From NCBI RefSeq assembly GCF_001679325.1, contig NZ_LZMX01000026.1: a stretch of 64,000 nucleotides of DNA; one strand, 5' to 3'. The first letter of the stretch is position 1; each line of letters opens with the position of its first letter. Positions 35,372-43,415 of the stretch are shown piece after piece. Under the pieces are notes generated by a model. It was given only the letters and a program-made list of their open reading frames with translations, had not been told where the DNA came from and did no database searches. This stretch comes from Haemophilus_D parainfluenzae_AD. GTDB taxonomy: Bacteria; Pseudomonadota; Gammaproteobacteria; Enterobacterales; Pasteurellaceae. Position numbers and translations under genes: made by a program.

Positions 35372-35962
35372 TTAACGAGCGATAGTATCTAACGGATAAT
35401 CTCTTAAACCTTTAACAATCGCTTGTTCTTGCGCTTCAGTTGGTTTTTCTTGATATGCTTTTAAGCTACGGAAAGAAAGAATGTTTTTCGCTTGATAAAC
35501 CACGGCGATAAAACGTTGGAAATCTTTACCATCACAAGCATAATAAACATCTGAAGCGTTACCAATTGTTTTTAACTCACATACTTTTTTGTTTGCATCA
35601 AGATATTTTGTCGTTAATGCTGAAACATGTGAAAGGTCTTTTAAGTAGTAGGTTTCACTAGTGATAAATTTACGATTACTACGATCTACACTTGCCGCAC
35701 CACTTAAGAAACGCGGATCTTCTGATTTATCAAAGGCTTTCGTTTGTTTATAGAATTTCTCACCATTAAATGTGACTTCTTCGTTACCCTTTTTGATTCG
35801 CTCAAATTGCGCATCTAAACTTTGTGCTTGTGCAGCAGGTAATTCAATTTTTGAGCTTGTTGGTAAGGTTGAAGGCTGTTGCTTAGTGCCTTGAAGTTGT
35901 TCGAGTAATTGACAGCCGGACAATAAACTTGCCATGGCGACGGCAGTAATGATTTTTTTCAT
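35372..35962 (-). CDS. Putative lipoprotein of unknown function
   Basis: A 196-residue protein with a lipoprotein signal peptide: MKKIITAVAMASLLSGC, lipidated at Cys17. The residues after it lack Asp at +2 (Gln18), so outer-membrane sorting by Lol is expected. The mature part has two further cysteines (KVCELK and YYACDG) and no family I recognise. It sits 3 bases upstream of holD and is probably the first gene of that operon, diverging from rsmC with 87 bases between. Confidence 0.75.
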   Translation of the reverse strand: MKKIITAVAMASLLSGCQLLEQLQGTKQQPSTLPTSSKIELPAAQAQSLDAQFERIKKGNEEVTFNGEKFYKQTKAFDKSEDPRFLSGAASVDRSNRKFITSETYYLKDLSHVSALTTKYLDANKKVCELKTIGNASDVYYACDGKDFQRFIAVVYQAKNILSFRSLKAYQEKPTEAQEQAIVKGLRDYPLDTIAR

Positions 35963-36049
35963 AAATAATTCCTTAATAAATGCGTCTAAATCGTTATCTT
36001 TTGCTAGAATAATGCATAATTTTAACCAATAAACTACAGGATTTAAAGC

Positions 36050-37042
36050 GTGATTTCTCTCGAAAGCGAAGTTTTACAGCGCCATCTTCCCTTTTTTAAC
36101 GGTAAATCAATTCTTCTTGCCGGCGGCATTAACGATGATTTTCCTCAAATATTGCAAAAACATTGTCAATCCGTACAAATTTGGAGCTGGTATTTTGATT
36201 ATGCTAAAACCCAAAGTGCGGTCAATTTTGAGGTTGAATTTCAACCACAAGCCGATTTGATTATTTATTATTGGACGAAGAATAAACAAGAAGTGAATTT
36301 TCAGCTGATGCAACTACTTGCCAAAAGTAAAATTGGTCAAGAAGTGTTGATTATCGGTGAAAATCGTTGCGGTGCCCGTTCAGCTGAAAAACTGCTTGAA
36401 CCTTATGGTGAAATTGGCAAAATTGACTCAGCGCGTCGTTGCGGTTTATATCATTTTTCCTTACAAAAACAACCGCACTTTGAGCTTCAATCTTATTGGA
36501 AATGCTACCAAAATGATGCATTAGGCGATCTCCGTATTTACAGCTTGCCGGGTGTATTCAGTGCCAATGAACTTGATAGCGGAACATCACTTCTGCTTTC
36601 CACTTTAACCTCACCAATTCAAGGTAAAGTGTTAGACGTTGGTTGTGGGGCAGGTGTCATTGGTTCAATGATCAAAAAATATCATCCGAAAACGGAGGTA
36701 ACAATGACTGATATTCATGCGATGGCAATTCAATCTGCTCGTCAAACACTGGCAGAAAATCAGCTTGAAGGCAATGTTATCGCAAGCGATGTGTTTTCCC
36801 ATATTGAGGGAAAATTTGATCTGATTATTTCAAACCCACCTTTCCACGATGGAATCGATACCGCTTATCGTGCGGTAAAGGAGCTTATTCAACAAGCAAA
36901 ATGGCATTTAACAGCAGGCGGAGAACTGCGTATTGTTGCTAATGCATTTCTGCCCTATCCCGATTTATTAGCACAACATTTCGGTAAGTTTGACGTACTT
37001 GCTCAAACCACTAAATTTAAAGTGTATTCCGTGAGAAATTAA
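36050..37042 (+). CDS. rsmC: 16S rRNA m2G1207 methyltransferase RsmC
   Basis: Methylates G1207 of 16S rRNA using S-adenosylmethionine. 330 residues with the family's tandem methyltransferase folds: a degenerate N-terminal copy and an active C-terminal copy with VLDVGCGAGVIG (AdoMet loop) and the NPPFH target motif. The start is a GTG at 36050, the first start in the frame. Two USS cores lie inside (near 36212 and 36469). A PEBP-family gene follows by 10 bases. Confidence 0.93.
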   Translation: MISLESEVLQRHLPFFNGKSILLAGGINDDFPQILQKHCQSVQIWSWYFDYAKTQSAVNFEVEFQPQADLIIYYWTKNKQEVNFQLMQLLAKSKIGQEVLIIGENRCGARSAEKLLEPYGEIGKIDSARRCGLYHFSLQKQPHFELQSYWKCYQNDALGDLRIYSLPGVFSANELDSGTSLLLSTLTSPIQGKVLDVGCGAGVIGSMIKKYHPKTEVTMTDIHAMAIQSARQTLAENQLEGNVIASDVFSHIEGKFDLIISNPPFHDGIDTAYRAVKELIQQAKWHLTAGGELRIVANAFLPYPDLLAQHFGKFDVLAQTTKFKVYSVRN

Positions 37043-37052
37043 GGAGAAAACA

Positions 37053-37550
37053 ATGTTTGTAACCAGTTCAGCCATTCAAAATGGTGCATTTGAAGACAAA
37101 TATGGCAAACGCGGCACACAATTTAGCCCAAATGGCATGCCAACCTACTCTATTCCATTTGAAATTCACGATGCCCCTCAAGGCACTAAATCCTTTGCGG
37201 TTGTCTTAGAAGATAAAGATGCGATTACGGCAAGTGGTTTTGTGTGGATTCATTGGCTCATTGCGGATCTTGAACGTACGGTTATCCAAGAAAATGAAAG
37301 CCAAACTGCAACAGATTATGTACAAGGTGCAAACACTTGGGCGAGTAAATTAGGTCAATTTGATATTGAAGAAGCCTCATTCTATGGTGGTATGGCACCA
37401 CCAAACTGCTTGCATCGTTACGAGCTGATTATATATGCGCTCGATACCAAACTTAACCTTAAACCGGGATTCCGTTTTAATGATCTACATTTTGCGATGC
37501 AAGGGCATATTCTAGATCAAGCTGTGGTGATGGGCACTTATGATGTTTAA
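37053..37550 (+). CDS. YbhB/YbcL family protein (PEBP, Raf-kinase-inhibitor-like)
   Basis: A 165-residue cytoplasmic protein of the phosphatidylethanolamine-binding protein family. Landmarks are AVVLEDKDA, the WIHWLI strand and the GGMAPPNCLHRYELIIYAL segment that forms the anion-binding pocket. Its physiological role in bacteria is not established. It follows rsmC by 10 bases with an AAGGAG ribosome site, so it is co-transcribed. Confidence 0.88.
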   Translation: MFVTSSAIQNGAFEDKYGKRGTQFSPNGMPTYSIPFEIHDAPQGTKSFAVVLEDKDAITASGFVWIHWLIADLERTVIQENESQTATDYVQGANTWASKLGQFDIEEASFYGGMAPPNCLHRYELIIYALDTKLNLKPGFRFNDLHFAMQGHILDQAVVMGTYDV

Positions 37551-37581
37551 TCATTTATAGTTCATCCTAAAAACACCATAA

Positions 37582-37615
37582 AAAATGACCGCACTTCAAC
37601 AAAGTGCGGTCATTT
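37582..37615. terminator. Bidirectional USS-pair terminator
   Basis: AAAATGACCGCACTT and AAAGTGCGGTCATTT are near-perfect arms with a CAAC loop, between the convergent PEBP gene and yeeX. Confidence 0.85.
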
Positions 37616-37626
37616 CTCTTAGGATT

Positions 37627-37980
37627 TTATAACGTGATTTTATTTGATGAATCTTTCACTAATTTCGCGTGGGCTTTTTTCTGTTCTTTCATCTTATTGC
37701 TCGTTTCACGGCGTTGAGTAGAAAGTTCCGCATTGCGAATGTTGTAATCATCTACACGACCTTCATAGTCATCACGCATATTTTCAATAATTGCACGAAC
37801 ATCTTCAATACTCATATCATCACGAATATATTGATTTAAGTTATCTAATAATAAGACACGTTTTTGGTTATCACGAATTTTGCGGTTGTTGTCTTCAATG
37901 TCGCGCTTAAGTTTATTTTTTAAACGATATAAACGCACATACTCTAATACTTCTTGGAAGGATTTATTTACATTTCCCAT
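37627..37980 (-). CDS. yeeX: YeeX family protein (DUF496)
   Basis: A 117-residue, highly charged, almost wholly helical coiled-coil protein. IRDNQKRVLLLDNLNQYI and DYEGRVDDYNIRNAELS are nearly the same as in E. coli YeeX. Its function is unknown; it is seen as a nucleoid or cytoskeletal-like small protein only by speculation. The start at 37980 has GAGAG upstream; an ATG at 37995 adds five residues and lacks support. Confidence 0.85.
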   Translation of the reverse strand: MGNVNKSFQEVLEYVRLYRLKNKLKRDIEDNNRKIRDNQKRVLLLDNLNQYIRDDMSIEDVRAIIENMRDDYEGRVDDYNIRNAELSTQRRETSNKMKEQKKAHAKLVKDSSNKITL

Positions 37981-38158
37981 GATCGACTCTCTCAAAGTTA
38001 AAAATAAACTTTGGGTAATGTAGCCTTTTTTTTCGTCTCCGTCAAAAGCTTAAATTTAAATTGATGGATTAGATCAAAAAACTGTTTGATTTAGTTGATT
38101 ATCCTATTCGGTAGTGGTAAAAATGAAGAATCTATTCAAAATAAAATAAGGAAACACA

Positions 38159-39241
38159 ATGTCAAAAGTCTTTAATTTTAGTGCTGGTCCAGCCATGATT
38201 TTCCCTGAGGTACTACACAAAGCACAATCTGAGCTAACTAACTGGCTTGGTCAAGGTGTGTCTGTGATGGAAGTCAGCCACCGTGGCAAATATTTTATGG
38301 AATTGATTACTCAAGCAGAAAAAGATCTGCGCGAAGTGTATAACATTCCAGATAACTATCGTGTGTTATTCCTACAAGGTGGCGCTCGTGGTCAATTTGC
38401 AGCCTTACCGATGAACTTAATTGGTGAGAAAGGCAAAGCACTTTATTTAAATAGCGGTCACTGGTCAGCAACTGCAGCGAAAGAAGCGCGTAACTTTGCT
38501 GAAATTGATGAAATTACCATTGTAGAAAATGGTGATCACACACGCATCACGAAACTTGATTTCAGTGACATTGCGGAACAATACGATTATGTTCACTATT
38601 GCCCAAATGAAACCATCAGCGGTGTGGAAATTTTTGATGTACCGAATGTGGGCAATGCGGTACTTGTAGCAGATATGTCATCTAATGTGCTCTCTCGCGA
38701 AATTGATATTAGCAAATTTGGTGTCATTTACGCCGGTGCACAAAAAAATCTTGGTCCAGCAGGGATTACACTCGTAATTATTCGCGATGATTTAATCGGT
38801 CATGCTCGCCAAGCGACACCATCAATTTGGAATTACGCCACACAACGTGATGCTGACTCCATGATCAATACCCCACCAACATTTGCGTGGTATCTCTGTT
38901 CATTAGTTTTCAAACACATTCAAGCGATTGGCGGCTTAAAAGAAATTGCAAAACGTAACGCAGTGAAAGCACAAACTCTTTACGATTACATTGATAGCAG
39001 CAAACTCTATCGTAACGTAGTTGATAAAGAAAACCGTTCAACTATGAATGTGACATTCGTAACAGGTAATCCGGAGCTTGATGCTAAATTTGTCGCAGAA
39101 TCTACTGCTGCCGGTCTTCAAGCCTTAAAAGGTCACAAAGTGTTAGGTGGTATGCGTGCATCTATCTACAATGCAATGCCATTAGAAGGTGTACAAGCGC
39201 TTATTGAATTTATGAAAAAATTTGAAGCTGAAAACAGCTAA
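38159..39241 (+). CDS. serC: Phosphoserine aminotransferase
   Basis: A PLP-dependent enzyme for serine and pyridoxal phosphate synthesis. 360 residues, matching the family. The cofactor lysine is Lys196 in YAGAQKNLGPAG. N-terminal FNFSAGPAMIFPEVL and the C-terminal GMRASIYNAM are conserved. AAGGAAACAC precedes the ATG. It is followed by a terminator-like hairpin and hisC in the same direction. Confidence 0.97.
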   Translation: MSKVFNFSAGPAMIFPEVLHKAQSELTNWLGQGVSVMEVSHRGKYFMELITQAEKDLREVYNIPDNYRVLFLQGGARGQFAALPMNLIGEKGKALYLNSGHWSATAAKEARNFAEIDEITIVENGDHTRITKLDFSDIAEQYDYVHYCPNETISGVEIFDVPNVGNAVLVADMSSNVLSREIDISKFGVIYAGAQKNLGPAGITLVIIRDDLIGHARQATPSIWNYATQRDADSMINTPPTFAWYLCSLVFKHIQAIGGLKEIAKRNAVKAQTLYDYIDSSKLYRNVVDKENRSTMNVTFVTGNPELDAKFVAESTAAGLQALKGHKVLGGMRASIYNAMPLEGVQALIEFMKKFEAENS

Positions 39242-39267
39242 TTATCCTGGTTAATTAAACTCAACGT

Positions 39268-39293
39268 GCGGGCTGAAAGGCCCGCTCGTCTTT
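39268..39293 (+). terminator. Terminator or attenuator after serC
   Basis: GCGGGC and GCCCGC pair around TGAAAG, followed by TCGTCTTTAT. GC-rich but with a broken T-run, and hisC follows only 14 bases later, so it may only partly stop transcription. Confidence 0.7.
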
Positions 39294-39306
39294 ATAAGGA
39301 AAGCAT

Positions 39307-40416
39307 ATGCAATACATCAACGTAGCCAATCAAGGCGTAAAATCTCTTTCACCTTATCAAGCCGGAAAACCTATCGAAGAACTCGAACGCGAATTAGGCA
39401 TTACGGATATCGTTAAACTGGCCTCAAATGAAAACCCTTTCGGCTTTCCTGAAAGTGCGAAAAAAGCCATTCAAGCCCAACTTGATCATTTAACTCGCTA
39501 CCCTGATGCTAACGGTTTTGAACTTAAAGAGGCTATTGCGAAGAAATTTGGTGTGCTACCAAACCAAATCACCCTTGGCAATGGTTCTAACGATTTATTA
39601 GAGCTCTTTGCTCATACCTTTGCGGGTGAGCATGATGAAGTGATTTATTCACAATATGCCTTTATTGTTTACCCTTTAGTGACGAAAGCTATTAATGCCG
39701 TCGCAAAAGAAATCCCCGCTAAAGATTGGGGACATGATTTAAACGGATTTTTGACCGCACTTTCAGATAAAACTAAACTGATTTTTATTGCCAATCCAAA
39801 CAATCCAACAGGGAATTTCTTAACGGAAGCTGAACTGGATGCCTTCTTAACCAAAGTCCCTGAAAATGTGATTGTGGTATTAGATGAAGCGTATACTGAA
39901 TTTACTCATCCAAATGAGCGCGTTAATTCTTTTGCATTACTGGAAAAATACCCGAACCTTATCGTTTCTCGCTCCCTATCAAAAGCTTATGGTTTGGCGG
40001 GTTTACGCATTGGCTACGCAGTCTCTAATCCTGAAATTGCAGATTTATTAAATCGTGTTCGTCAGCCATTTAACTGTAATAGTCTTGCTTTAACTAGTGC
40101 AATTGCGGTGATGAATGATGATGCTTTTGTGGAAAAAGTGGCGGAAAATAATCGTCAAGAAATGAAACGTTATGAAGCCTTCTGTCAACAATATGGCTTA
40201 GACTTTATTCCGTCTAAAGGTAACTTTATTACCATTGATTTTAAACAGCCTGCCGCACCAATTTATGATGCATTATTACGTGAAGGCGTGATTGTACGCC
40301 CAATTGCAGGTTATGGCATGCCAAATCACTTACGTATCAGTATTGGCTTACCGCAAGAAAATGACAAATTTTTTACGGCACTTAAAAAAGTGCTTAATTT
40401 AGAAAATGAAAAATAG
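39307..40416 (+). CDS. hisC: Histidinol-phosphate aminotransferase
   Basis: A PLP-dependent class II aminotransferase of 369 residues. The N-terminal KLASNENPFG, the central NPNNPTGN and the cofactor Lys226 in SRSLSKAYGLAG are typical of HisC. It lies next to serC, away from the his operon, and H. influenzae has a second hisC in this kind of context, so it may serve tyrosine/phenylalanine synthesis too. A USS core lies inside near 39759. It precedes tpx by 8 bases. Confidence 0.9.
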   Translation: MQYINVANQGVKSLSPYQAGKPIEELERELGITDIVKLASNENPFGFPESAKKAIQAQLDHLTRYPDANGFELKEAIAKKFGVLPNQITLGNGSNDLLELFAHTFAGEHDEVIYSQYAFIVYPLVTKAINAVAKEIPAKDWGHDLNGFLTALSDKTKLIFIANPNNPTGNFLTEAELDAFLTKVPENVIVVLDEAYTEFTHPNERVNSFALLEKYPNLIVSRSLSKAYGLAGLRIGYAVSNPEIADLLNRVRQPFNCNSLALTSAIAVMNDDAFVEKVAENNRQEMKRYEAFCQQYGLDFIPSKGNFITIDFKQPAAPIYDALLREGVIVRPIAGYGMPNHLRISIGLPQENDKFFTALKKVLNLENEK

Positions 40417-40424
40417 GAGCTTTT

Positions 40425-40922
40425 ATGACCCAAGTAACAATGATGGGTAATCCCATTGAAGTAAGCGGTAACTTTCCAAAAAAAGGGGAAAAAGTAACCG
40501 CACTTACACTCACCAATAAAGAACTTGCTGACGTCACGCTTGATGCCTATGCAGGGAAACGCAAGGTCTTAAATATTTTCCCGAGTATTGATACAGGTGT
40601 ATGTGCAACTTCTGTTCGTAAATTCAATCAACAAGCGGCTAATTTAAAGAATGCCGTGGTACTTTGTATTTCAGCGGACTTACCTTTTGCACAAGCACGA
40701 TTCTGCGGTGCGGAAGGTGTTGAGAACGTAGAAACACTTTCTACTTTCCGTCATAAAGAAGTTCATGAAAACTTAGGCGTAAACATCACAACAGGTCCAA
40801 TCGCAGGTTTAACCGCACGTTCAGTGATTGTTTTAGATGAAAACAACAACGTATTACATAGTGAACTGGTTTCTGAAATTAAAGATGAGCCAAATTATGA
40901 AGCTGCGCTAGCCGCACTATAA
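40425..40922 (+). CDS. tpx: Thiol peroxidase
   Basis: A peroxiredoxin that reduces hydrogen and lipid peroxides using thioredoxin. 165 residues. The peroxidatic cysteine is Cys60 in IDTGVC and the resolving cysteine Cys94 in ARFCGAEG, as in E. coli Tpx. GGAG lies 6 bases before the ATG, 8 bases after hisC. A USS core lies inside near the start (about 40497). Confidence 0.96.
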   Translation: MTQVTMMGNPIEVSGNFPKKGEKVTALTLTNKELADVTLDAYAGKRKVLNIFPSIDTGVCATSVRKFNQQAANLKNAVVLCISADLPFAQARFCGAEGVENVETLSTFRHKEVHENLGVNITTGPIAGLTARSVIVLDENNNVLHSELVSEIKDEPNYEAALAAL

Positions 40923-40927
40923 TGAAT

Positions 40928-40958
40928 AAGGCGCTTTTTTATAGAAAGCGCCTTTTTA
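40928..40958 (+). terminator. Terminator after tpx
   Basis: AAGGCGCTTT and AAAGCGCCTT are perfect 10-base arms with a 7-base loop and a TTTATTTATT tail. It also works as the end of the minus-strand HAD gene, which stops at 40960. Confidence 0.85.
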
Positions 40959-40959
40959 T

Positions 40960-41745
40960 TTATTCAGGAAAAATCTCATTCAATATTAATGCAATTCCAT
41001 CATCATTATGCGAAGCAGTGACACGATTAGCAGCTTGTTTAATTTCATCAGGTGCATTGGCCATTGCCACGCCTAATCCTACGCTTTCTAGCATATCTAA
41101 ATCGTTAAAGTTATCACCGAAAGCAACACATTCTTCCATCTTCACATGAAAGTAATCTTCGAGAAAACGTACGGCATTGCCTTTTGTCGCGGATTTATGC
41201 ATCACTTCAAGGAAATTCGCATGAGAACGGCAAATGCTTAAATGCGGGAATTTCTCTTTCAAGATTTGCTCAATGTTAATAACTTCATCTGTTTCACCAA
41301 TGATTTGAATTTTATGCGGAGAATAAACCGCACTTTCATCATAAGGATCAATCTGAATGCCTGTCACACTACGTTCATAAATCACCCATTTATTATCCAC
41401 ATCGCGAGCGACGCAATCATCATAGGTATAATAATTGACACCTAGCGCAGGATAGTCTGCTAATACTTGGTTAATGGCTTGAATATCAGCGGGATCAAGT
41501 TGTACTGAATAAATAGGCGTGGCGTTTTTATCTAAAATCAAAGCACCACTGAATGCTACAATGATGTTGTAATTTTCAATGAGTTTCGCATAAGGCCAAA
41601 TACCCAGCGGTGAACGAGCAGAAATAGGTGTAAATGGAATACCTTGGTTTGTAATACGTTGAATTGCATCTAAGGTTTTAGGCGAAATTCGATGATCCGA
41701 CGTTAATAAGGTACCATCAAAATCGCTGAATACGGCTTTATACAT
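40960..41745 (-). CDS. Cof-type HAD-superfamily phosphatase
   Basis: A 261-residue HAD hydrolase of the Cof class. Motif I DFDGTLLTSD holds the nucleophile Asp; motif III and IV lie in VAFGDNFNDLDML, and the C2B cap is in between. Members dephosphorylate sugar phosphates, FMN or PLP; the substrate here is not predictable. The start at 41745 has GGAG 4 bases upstream; the ATG at 41763 shares bases with the ybeY stop and lacks a ribosome site. Third gene after phoH and ybeY. A USS core lies near 41327. Confidence 0.9.
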   Translation of the reverse strand: MYKAVFSDFDGTLLTSDHRISPKTLDAIQRITNQGIPFTPISARSPLGIWPYAKLIENYNIIVAFSGALILDKNATPIYSVQLDPADIQAINQVLADYPALGVNYYTYDDCVARDVDNKWVIYERSVTGIQIDPYDESAVYSPHKIQIIGETDEVINIEQILKEKFPHLSICRSHANFLEVMHKSATKGNAVRFLEDYFHVKMEECVAFGDNFNDLDMLESVGLGVAMANAPDEIKQAANRVTASHNDDGIALILNEIFPE

Positions 41746-41762
41746 AATGCTCCAAATCGTCA

Positions 41763-42227
41763 TTATTTTTCTGAAAGGTAAGGATCGGCAAAGCCTAAAC
41801 CCTGCATAATTTCAGTTTCTAAACTTTCCATTTCTTCGGCCTCATCATCTTCAATGTGATCGTAGCCCAGCAAATGTAAGCTACCATGCACAATCATATG
41901 CGCCCAATGTGCCATTAAAGGCTTTTCTTGCTCGATAGCTTCACGCTCTACTACCTGACGACAAATCACTAAATCGCCCAACAGCGGTAATTCCACTTCG
42001 TCAGGACATTCAAAAGGAAAAGACAACACATTAGTTGGACGATCTTTTCCACGATAAGTTAAATTTAAATCATGACTTTCTGCTTCATCCACAATGCGCA
42101 CCGTCATTTCCACATTATCACTTCCTGGTTGCACTGCGGCAGTTGCCCATTGCTGAATTTGCGCTTCTGATGGTAAGCCTTCTATATTTTCACAGGCTAG
42201 TTGCAGATCAATAATCATATTACCCAT
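41763..42227 (-). CDS. ybeY: Endoribonuclease YbeY
   Basis: A metal-dependent single-strand endoribonuclease for 16S rRNA 3'-end maturation and ribosome quality control. 154 residues. The zinc triad is visible in HGSLHLLGYDH (His114, His118, His124), with Arg61-like KDRPTNVLSFPFE upstream. AGGAG lies 6 bases before the ATG, one base after the phoH stop. PhoH and YbeY are neighbours in most bacteria. Confidence 0.95.
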   Translation of the reverse strand: MGNMIIDLQLACENIEGLPSEAQIQQWATAAVQPGSDNVEMTVRIVDEAESHDLNLTYRGKDRPTNVLSFPFECPDEVELPLLGDLVICRQVVEREAIEQEKPLMAHWAHMIVHGSLHLLGYDHIEDDEAEEMESLETEIMQGLGFADPYLSEK

Positions 42228-42228
42228 G

Positions 42229-43317
42229 CTATTCTCCTAAATTCGTTTCATTTTCTGACCGCACTTTTTGCTCACGTTCAGCTCGACGCTGCGCAGCGAT
42301 TTCTTGACGGCGGATTTCATCTTGGGCTTCCCATTCTTCGTAAGCTTGCACTACTTTTGCCACCACAGGATGTCGCACAATATCTTTACTTTCAAAGTAG
42401 TTAAAGCTTAATTCCGATACTTTACTTAACACTTCCATGGCGTGACGTAAACCCGATTTGGTGCTACGTGGTAAATCGATTTGGGTCACATCCCCCGTAA
42501 TCACAGCTTTGGAATTAAATCCAATACGAGTCAAAAACATTTTCATTTGTTCGACCGTCGTATTTTGGCTTTCATCTAAAATAATAAAACTGTCATTCAG
42601 TGTACGCCCACGCATATAAGCTAATGGCGCGATTTCAATCACATTACGCTCCATCAATTTTTGTACGCGTTCAAAGCCAAGCATTTCAAATAACGCATCA
42701 TAAAGTGGTCGCAAATAAGGTTCAATTTTCTGTCCTAAATCACCAGGCAGGAAACCTAATTTTTCGCCCGCTTCCACCGCAGGACGAGTAAGCAAAATGC
42801 GACGAATTTCTTGGCGTTCTAATGCCTCTACAGCCGCTGCTACGGCTAAAAAGGTTTTCCCTGTACCAGCGGGGCCAATTCCGAAACTAATATCGTGCGT
42901 AAGAATATTATGTAAATATTGAATTTGATTTTCACCACGTGGTTTAATCAAACCTCGCTTAGTTTTAATTGTGGTGCTATAGACCTGATTTTCACTACGT
43001 GACTCACTTCCTGCTTGAGATAACATTCTGCTCTCTTGCAAGGCAATATGCACATCTTCTAAATCAAGTTCTTTCACTTTCCCTTTAATTGGTGCAGTCT
43101 CCACATATAATGTTTGGATTAATTTAGCCACACGAGCAATTAATTGTTCATGATGAGATTTGGGATTTTCATCATTTGATTTCACCGTGAAAGTAAAATT
43201 ATTGCGGGAAATATTGAGGTTAAATTCTTTTTCAATCAGTTTGATATTTTCATCGAATGCACCGCAAAGGGATTGCAGACGATCATTTTCTTGAGGTTCT
43301 AAGGTAAAAGTTGTCAT
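42229..43317 (-). CDS. ybeZ: PhoH-like ATPase (YbeZ)
   Basis: A 362-residue P-loop protein with the PhoH ATPase/helicase core: Walker A GPAGTGKT at 148-155, Walker B FIILDESQN. It partners YbeY in RNA processing. The N-terminal 100 residues form the usual ssRNA-binding extension, and the C-terminus is charged (EEWEAQDEIRRQEIAAQRR). First gene of the ybeZ-ybeY-HAD operon. A USS core lies close to its end (42259). Confidence 0.93.
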   Translation of the reverse strand: MTTFTLEPQENDRLQSLCGAFDENIKLIEKEFNLNISRNNFTFTVKSNDENPKSHHEQLIARVAKLIQTLYVETAPIKGKVKELDLEDVHIALQESRMLSQAGSESRSENQVYSTTIKTKRGLIKPRGENQIQYLHNILTHDISFGIGPAGTGKTFLAVAAAVEALERQEIRRILLTRPAVEAGEKLGFLPGDLGQKIEPYLRPLYDALFEMLGFERVQKLMERNVIEIAPLAYMRGRTLNDSFIILDESQNTTVEQMKMFLTRIGFNSKAVITGDVTQIDLPRSTKSGLRHAMEVLSKVSELSFNYFESKDIVRHPVVAKVVQAYEEWEAQDEIRRQEIAAQRRAEREQKVRSENETNLGE

Positions 43318-43377
43318 TAAATGTCATTTTAGAATAGTGAATACTATCTCCATTTTAGCCTAATTACGATGAATGTA

Positions 43378-43406
43378 AAACGGGCTTCACCAACTGATGA
43401 AGCCCG
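43378..43406 (-). terminator. Terminator after gshF
   Basis: CGGGCTTCA and TGAAGCCCG are perfect 9-base arms with an 8-base loop; on the minus strand a TTTT run follows. It lies 10 bases after the gshF stop. Confidence 0.88.
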
Positions 43407-43415
43407 ATAACTAAA

